NCBI RefSeq assembly: GCF_964355755.1
Contig: NC_092674.1
Coordinates: forward strand, 9,305,001 to 9,369,000
Reading direction: 5' to 3'
Source of the DNA: Antedon mediterranea
Lineage: Eukaryota > Echinodermata > Crinoidea > Comatulida > Antedonidae
Length of the DNA: 64,000 bases
Shown in pieces: positions 57,964-64,000 of the stretch. Position 1 is the stretch's first letter. Each line of letters opens with the position of its first letter. The notes below the pieces were generated by a model. The model worked only from the letters and a program-made list of their open reading frames with translations, was not told the DNA's origin and made no database searches. Both the position numbers and the translations under genes were made by a program.

Positions 57964-60900
57964 CAGATGTCCCCTTGATAGTGTTCTACTGTATTTCTTA
58001 AGTCTCATAATGCCATCGTAAATTATATTGAAGGTAAAATTAAACTTATAAAAAGTAATGAAATTGTTAATGTTACAAGATTAAAGCAGAATACATAGAC
58101 TTAAAACTAAAAGTAACGAACATTGTGAGCCAAAAACTAAAAAAAAATAAATGTAATGGTCCAATGCAGAAAAAATATGTATGTATTTTGCATTAGCTAG
58201 CTCTCTCCTCCGCTGGATTTGACACATTTCATAGATTGTTCAGATAATTTTAAAGGTATATTTCATTTCAATTACAACTTGGTGATTTCCTCTACAACAA
58301 AAATATTTGAAAAAATAAAAGCAAAACTCATAATCGACTAGAATGTATGTTGATTCCCACATACACTTGACACAATCGAACTCGTATCATACTACACACA
58401 TTCGGTCTCTCTCACACGCAGCAATTACTAGTTTGCGAAAAGAAACATGCACAAAAATTCTTAAATGCAACACAATTATTTATGTTGCCAAGAATAATTG
58501 AAACACCTTCTTATTATCAAGTTTGAACTGTTGAGCTGGTCCCCTGTCAACTTGTCCACAGCCTATGACATCATCATCAGCAGCATCATTTAAATATCAT
58601 GCATAATTCATTACCTTACTTATCATAGCAACCAGCCTGTGGTATATTTAATATGATACATTGCTTAAAAAACGTACAATAAAATAATATCAACATTTAT
58701 AAAATCAATTAATTTGTATCCAAATTATTTAAAGGGTCATCATACATATAATTAAGGCTTTGATGCCAAAATATTTATTTTCGGTAGATCTGAAAAATCA
58801 CTTTTCGTTCATTTTTTTTAGTAATATATCTAACATTCATATAAAACTACAAATATCTATTCACTTCTTTATACAGTAATAATAAATATATACAATGGCT
58901 ATACAACAGAAGACAGTGTGGTATATGTTTAAATGCTATTGGTATCCATATGTATTTTATCAGATTTTAAACAACAGTTGTTGGCAAATCATCTGCCTGA
59001 ATTCACATTTTCAGAAGATTCTGCGTAATGCTCATTACTTACAAAACCCATTTATTTTATTTATCAGAGAGTGCAAGTTTCAACACTAAAGTTTATACTG
59101 GTAGAACAAGTTACATTTTTAACAAAACATGGCCAGTTATGAAAAACACTCTTTCACATGTTAATTATCATCTAATTTCATTAAATACAATATCCTATAA
59201 TCTTTGGCCTGTCATCATTCATGGAAAAAAAATAGCTCTCATTTAAGAAATATAAGATATAAAAGAAAACTTTTTACACTGTACACTGTAAATTCAACCA
59301 GTTACAAAGTCACCACTGTAAAATTGAAAAAAAAAAAAATGGTTGTGGCAATACTTATTTAACAGTAGGTACCAAATCCAGTGAATATGGCTGTGGTAGT
59401 ACGTATCTGTTAACAGTAAGAGATAGTTGTTGTTCCAAATGCTTATGCTACAAAATTTGTTTTTGGTATAAAGACATTGCCAGAAATTCTGTTCAATTTG
59501 GTGTTAAAAATCTCAGTAAAAAGCTTTAGGAATAAAACCAAAAAAGGTCTTGCTTAGAGAAATTTTGGTGTGAAGCTTAAGAAGCAGCGAACAAATGTCT
59601 ACTCAAAACTGGTTTTAAAGTGGGATATATTACATTGATTTTGTTAAGAGATTCTATGCAATGAGAAGTTAAATAGAGTGTCAATTAGAAAAATAGCCAG
59701 TTACCAACTAGTTAAGAACCATATAGAAACATGTATATAATCAAACCAATAAAATTTCTTTAGATAGACTTATGTTGATTAAATTATCTCCAAATTAGTG
59801 GAATGTTATTTGAAACTTCTGGGTTTTGCGAATGTTCCACATATAATAATAATTTCAATATAAAGTACTCATACAAAATTATGGATATCATTAACAATTG
59901 TATGCCACAATGCAGGAAAAAATATACAACTTTGTTTCTATTGCCCACACATCCAGAACATTAAATTTGACATTATTTGACTATCAAATGTTTGTGATAA
60001 CCAGGAAACTGTCAAGAATTTCAAACATGTAACCTCAAATAAATTTGACATACATTAAAGAAAATCACAATAAGAATATATGAACATTGTATGTATCAGA
60101 GTTAAGAAAAGCAATCTGAAAACTAGGCCGACAATTGGTTCCAACTCACATAGTTTTTAAAGCTAGAAATGAGCTGGCATTGGCATTACCACCCACACCA
60201 AGAGGTGTGATGATGATATTGCGTTAATTCCCAAATGCATTTTTAAGTTTATCGAAACTGTAAAAACGCAGATTTCCTTAAACAGCCACTGGACATAGTT
60301 ATGCTGATACCCCTTTCACAGAGGTAACGGTAAAATTCATGAAATATTACTTTCTATATGAACGGGTCTAGATGGGTAATAACACCAGCATGCTTACTAC
60401 AATTTTTGTGTGAAAGGACTCTGGAGTTGATTTAAATTAATGAAAACTGGTCATATTCTTAGTTCTACGATAGTAACTCTACTACGTATGCATGTGTGAC
60501 TTCAGAACCAATCATAGGGCAGAACTCAGTATGTTTGCATTTTAAACAAGCATGAAGTGCTACAATATTGTTATTAAAATCAGTAAAATTATGCAAGATT
60601 TGTTTAAGTATATTTCCTGACTTGAGGGTTTGAAATTTAAAATTTTAACCACCATAAGATTGGCACCAAATCTGGGAAGATCACAAAGGTGTAACGTTTG
60701 AAAAAGAAACAGATTACAAATATAGAACAATTACAAATGTGTATTATTAATTAATTAAAAATCGTAATGTACAATTAAAATAAACTTTTAAAGGCAATTT
60801 TGGTAACTACATTTTTTTCTACAGATAGTATAAATTTACATATTCACATATTTACAGGTACCGGTAGATATTTAAATGAGTTAACCTCCTGAATTTTGAA

Positions 60901-61582
60901 TAATCTGTTGGTCTTCAACATGATGTTTGGCAAGTTGCCAGCTAAAACTGGCAGATAAATACAAAGCTATCTCAAATACTGTTGCCTATTCAGTGTTTGC
61001 AATCACACAAGTACCATCTTAATGTTATTATTGGGTAGAAACAGCACAAACTGTTGTTGCTTAGGATATGTACAGACAGATGACATTAGACGCCTTAGTT
61101 GTAAAATCATCCTTCGTGTTTAGGCAGCATTAAGATCTGTCTACACTATCAAACTTTATGTGACCAAAAAATGTGATGTGCCCATATATGAACACGATGA
61201 TGTAATATCACTACCATATTTGAGGACATGACACTTTTTTGTCAAACTAGTTTGATAGTGTAGACAGAACCTTAGAGGTGCAGATTGTTGTAACACTAGA
61301 TGGGGATTCAGATGGGTTACACCTCATGTATCTGTCTCCGTTAAAACCACTAATAAATACTTAAAAATAACATTATACTAAATTATATATTAGTTGGTTT
61401 TTGGCAGACATACAAATGTCATGTGTCTGAAAATAGCCAAGCATCTACTGGATGGTAACAACAGAATTGGTCCATTCCCATTTTGCGCAGCTTAAAGAAG
61501 CTAGCCCTAATCTTCACCTATCAAATTATTTCACACACCAATTATATTTATCTATGGACCTTGCTCTAAGCATTGACCCACT
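57964..61582 (-). other. Region downstream of the Q-rich gene, likely 3' UTR in part
   Basis: No coding exon on either strand. The part nearest 61,582 follows the stop codon of the glutamine-rich gene and is presumably its 3' UTR; the poly(A) site cannot be fixed because AATAAA motifs on the minus strand are frequent. It includes MITE-like sequences at 60,307-60,420 and 61,132-61,274. Confidence 0.4.
61132..61274. mobile_element. 143-bp MITE with CTGTCTACACTATCAAACT ends
   Basis: The left end reads TCTGTCTACACTATCAAACT and the right end AGTTTGATAGTGTAGACAGA, exact reverse complements over 20 bp. The interior has no coding potential. It lies about 300 bp past the stop codon of the Q-rich gene, so probably inside its 3' UTR. 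Confidence 0.8.
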
Positions 61583-64000
61583 TTACAAGGGATTGCTTAA
61601 AATGGCTTCAAGATCATTGAGGTCTGCCTCGGTAAACTGTTTTGTTGGATTATGCAAACTAGCATTTGGATTGGTCATTGGCACATTGTTCATAATATTC
61701 TGATGTATGTTAATGTTATTTGGATTTCCGTAAGTGGATACACCAGCTGATACTTGTAATTGTTGGTCCAAAGCTTGCTGTTGTGAATTCAATGAAATCG
61801 AGGTTTGAATGTTTGTATTAATTTGCTGCCGATTAGCCATATTCCCGGGATAAAACCCCCGCCGCATATTCATGTTGGGTACATTATTTGTGTTCATTGT
61901 CGTGGCTGCGGTCTGACCAAAGTTAGTCTGTTGCTGGAATTGCATGTCACCAGGCAAGTTGAAAGTGTTTTGAAAGCGTGGGTTTGTCACGGTTGTGCTA
62001 ACTTGTGCAGTTGCTTGAAGCATATTTTGTGACATTGTTGGGTTCATAACTTGATTCCTTCCTTGCCAGACTCTCTGTTGTTGTTGCTGCTGTTGCTGCT
62101 GCTGTTGCTGTTGCTGCTGCTGTTGTTGTAAAAGCTGTCCTCTTGCAAGCATGTTGCCATTTTGTCCGACCATAGTTTGTCTGTTGATTCCTGGCCTGAG
62201 TTGAGTATTTTGACCAGCAGCCAACCTCATCATCGCTACACTCTGTCCATGTTGCTGCAATCCTTGAGTGTTTTGATCCTGATAATTAAACATAGGGTTC
62301 TGTTGGTTTGCCAGAGTTTGCATCGTCTGTCCAGCCGGAGCATGAGGAACCTGCATTCCTTGAGTTGGCATATTAGCCATCCCCTGTCGGTAATCTGGTG
62401 GATTCATTGAACTGGGATTTTGCCGCTGCATCAGTTGTGCTTGCTGCATACTCATTTGAGTGTTTTGGTACACAGAGTTATTCATGGTTCGTGTTTCCTC
62501 GTAACGTGGTGGAGGTCTACTGTTATGATTCATTACTTGTTTCATCTGATCTTGCATGTTTTGTGTTGGCATCAACTGTTGATTGTGTTGTTGCTGCTGA
62601 AATTGCATTTGTTTACTGTACTGCATCATTCGCATTTGTTGTTGTAGCTTATTTTGTCGCGACATTAGCAGCGACGATCCATTATTCAATTGTTGTTGCA
62701 GCAGCTTTTTACTAGACATGTGCTGTTGATGTTGATGTGGCTGTCGTAGCATTTGTTGTGTGATTGGCATATTTGTCTGCTTGAATGGTAAGCTTGGTTT
62801 CTTCTGAGTTTGCTGTTGGTTTGATAGAATATTTGGTACTGGCGGCCTAACAGGAATAGAAACATTTGGTGTACGGTCGATGCTAACCGGCATTATTGTG
62901 TCTTGCTGATAATTTGGAGTGAACGGAGCAATTTTCTGTGGATCCTCAAACACTGTGCCACCAGGTCCAGTAAACACCTGTTTTGGAGCTGCTTGCCCAG
63001 GTAAAGACATATTTGCTTGCCCGGATAGGGACATATTTGCCTGCCCAGATAAGGACATATTTGTTTGCCCGGATAAGGACATATTTGGCTGCTGCTGTGG
63101 CTGCTGGAACATGCCATTCATTTGAACCTGAGGTTCAGATTTGATCATGTTATTTGTGAATCCCATTCCGGGTTTTGCATGTGATATTGACGAAAGTGGA
63201 TTTTGAAAGTTTGGTTGCCTGTGTCCTAATTGTACTTGTTCTTGTTTTGGGACTGCATTTTTATAAAGAGACGGATTTTTTGGAGAGTTACGCGACATAG
63301 TGCTCATGAATTGTTGACTCTCTGTTTTTATTGGCTGCCGAAGCATATCCTGATTTGGTTGTTGATTTGGTCTTAATTCACCTATATTTGGGAGGGCTTC
63401 ACTTGTCGGTGTCTTAACGTCAGTGGCGACGGTGTTTGGTGGTCCTTTCATATCGTACGCACCACCAGCACCATTGTTACCTTGCGGCAGGACAGTCATG
63501 CTGTCCCTTGGCATGGCATTGTTTATCTGTCCATTAATTTGTCCATTAACCTGGCCAAGTGACATGCCAGGTGAGTTAGTACTATGAATAAGAGTCTCCT
63601 GATTTTCATCCGTTTTGTTATCTCCAAATTTTGTTCCAAAACTTTCAGTCAACTCTTTTTTCCATACTTCTTCTAGTTCTTTTAGTTTTTTCTCAATTTG
63701 TTTGTACTGATCGGGATCACGAATTATGTCATTTTCAATATCCTTAAAATTAATATGGCCATCAATAAGATTTGAAACAAAACAATCGTTTCTAGAATTT
63801 GGACTGAATGACATTGGATCATTATCAGTGGCAGTTGCTAGCGTATCTTGTTGTTGACTTATCGTGACATTCACATTTGTTTTATCGTTTAGCGTGATAT
63901 CAATCGACATACTTGTGCTTGACACATTTTCTCCAGCTTTGTGATTTGGTCTTTTTGGTGGTATCTGATGGCCTTCTGGCTCTGCGTGACTATTTTCCCG
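61583..64000 (-). CDS. Glutamine-rich co-activator, probably mastermind-like (last exon, partial)
   Basis: One long open frame runs from the right edge to TAA at 61583-61585, about 805 residues. It is still open at 64000, so the start and any upstream exons are outside the window. Features in order: KRPNHKAGEN; an acidic/helical IENDIIRDPDQYKQIEKKL segment; four tandem octapeptides of type NMSLSGQA (about 63,000-63,090); many Q- and M-rich blocks; RPPPRYEE (62,495-62,520); about 19 consecutive Q (62,074-62,130); and a C-terminal acidic ADLNDLEAILSNPL. RPPPxY within a Q/N/M-rich protein and an acidic leucine-rich C-terminus resemble mastermind-like proteins, nuclear co-activators of the Notch-CSL complex that recruit p300. 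The diagnostic basic N-terminal helix is not in view, so another Q-rich co-activator (BCL9- or NCOA-type) is possible. Confidence 0.55.
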   Translation of the reverse strand, partial: RENSHAEPEGHQIPPKRPNHKAGENVSSTSMSIDITLNDKTNVNVTISQQQDTLATATDNDPMSFSPNSRNDCFVSNLIDGHINFKDIENDIIRDPDQYKQIEKKLKELEEVWKKELTESFGTKFGDNKTDENQETLIHSTNSPGMSLGQVNGQINGQINNAMPRDSMTVLPQGNNGAGGAYDMKGPPNTVATDVKTPTSEALPNIGELRPNQQPNQDMLRQPIKTESQQFMSTMSRNSPKNPSLYKNAVPKQEQVQLGHRQPNFQNPLSSISHAKPGMGFTNNMIKSEPQVQMNGMFQQPQQQPNMSLSGQTNMSLSGQANMSLSGQANMSLPGQAAPKQVFTGPGGTVFEDPQKIAPFTPNYQQDTIMPVSIDRTPNVSIPVRPPVPNILSNQQQTQKKPSLPFKQTNMPITQQMLRQPHQHQQHMSSKKLLQQQLNNGSSLLMSRQNKLQQQMRMMQYSKQMQFQQQQHNQQLMPTQNMQDQMKQVMNHNSRPPPRYEETRTMNNSVYQNTQMSMQQAQLMQRQNPSSMNPPDYRQGMANMPTQGMQVPHAPAGQTMQTLANQQNPMFNYQDQNTQGLQQHGQSVAMMRLAAGQNTQLRPGINRQTMVGQNGNMLARGQLLQQQQQQQQQQQQQQQQQQRVWQGRNQVMNPTMSQNMLQATAQVSTTVTNPRFQNTFNLPGDMQFQQQTNFGQTAATTMNTNNVPNMNMRRGFYPGNMANRQQINTNIQTSISLNSQQQALDQQLQVSAGVSTYGNPNNINIHQNIMNNVPMTNPNASLHNPTKQFTEADLNDLEAILSNPL

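Noticed and set aside
62398-62715. Plus-strand frames opposite the Q-rich exon
   Set aside because: They are complements of CAG/CAA and ATG-rich coding sequence and show only low-complexity L/V/C composition.

Overview
The window is animal nuclear DNA: AT-rich, with introns bounded by GT/AG, long intergenic stretches and many decayed transposons. The palindrome TAGGCCTA recurs throughout. Together with an expanded family of death-effector-domain (DED) NB-ARC/TPR receptors and a 5S-rRNA-derived SINE, this suggests a marine invertebrate deuterostome, most likely an echinoderm. The species cannot be fixed from the sequence.

Layout. 1-4.1 kb: no gene recognised, apart from a non-LTR retrotransposon tail. 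4.1-8.9 kb: a minus-strand NLR-like gene (copy D) with DED, NB-ARC and TPR regions. 9-17 kb: repeats, including a retrotransposon 3' end at 12.8-13.9 kb. 17.0-21.5 kb: NLR copy A, intact through five coding exons (986 residues by my splice model). 26.5-31.6 kb: copy B, with a stop codon inside the last exon. 33.5-36.8 kb: a fourth copy of the family's upstream flank with no gene behind it, split by a degraded endonuclease/reverse-transcriptase element. 36.8-43.8 kb: transposon debris. 43.8-44.2 kb: a small DED-only gene fused to the duplicated flank. 47.2-51.6 kb: copy C, broken by a net 17-nt deletion before the TPR region. 54.8-58 kb: four different tandem arrays. 61.6-64.0 kb: the large glutamine-rich last exon of a minus-strand gene, probably mastermind-like, running off the right edge.

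How the parts relate. A, B and C sit in one orientation and share upstream and downstream flanks, so they arose by duplication of a unit containing flank plus gene. D is inverted and more diverged, yet has a 135-nt stretch around the P-loop identical to A, which points to gene conversion. Known DED/NB-ARC/TPR proteins suggest a cytoplasmic sensor: TPRs sense, NB-ARC switches and oligomerises, DED recruits caspase-8-like or FADD-like partners. The DED-only protein could modulate the same pathway; this is inference. Transposon insertions private to single copies (5S-SINE in B intron 1, MITEs in the C flank and intron, a 1-kb DNA element in B intron 4) show the array kept changing after duplication.
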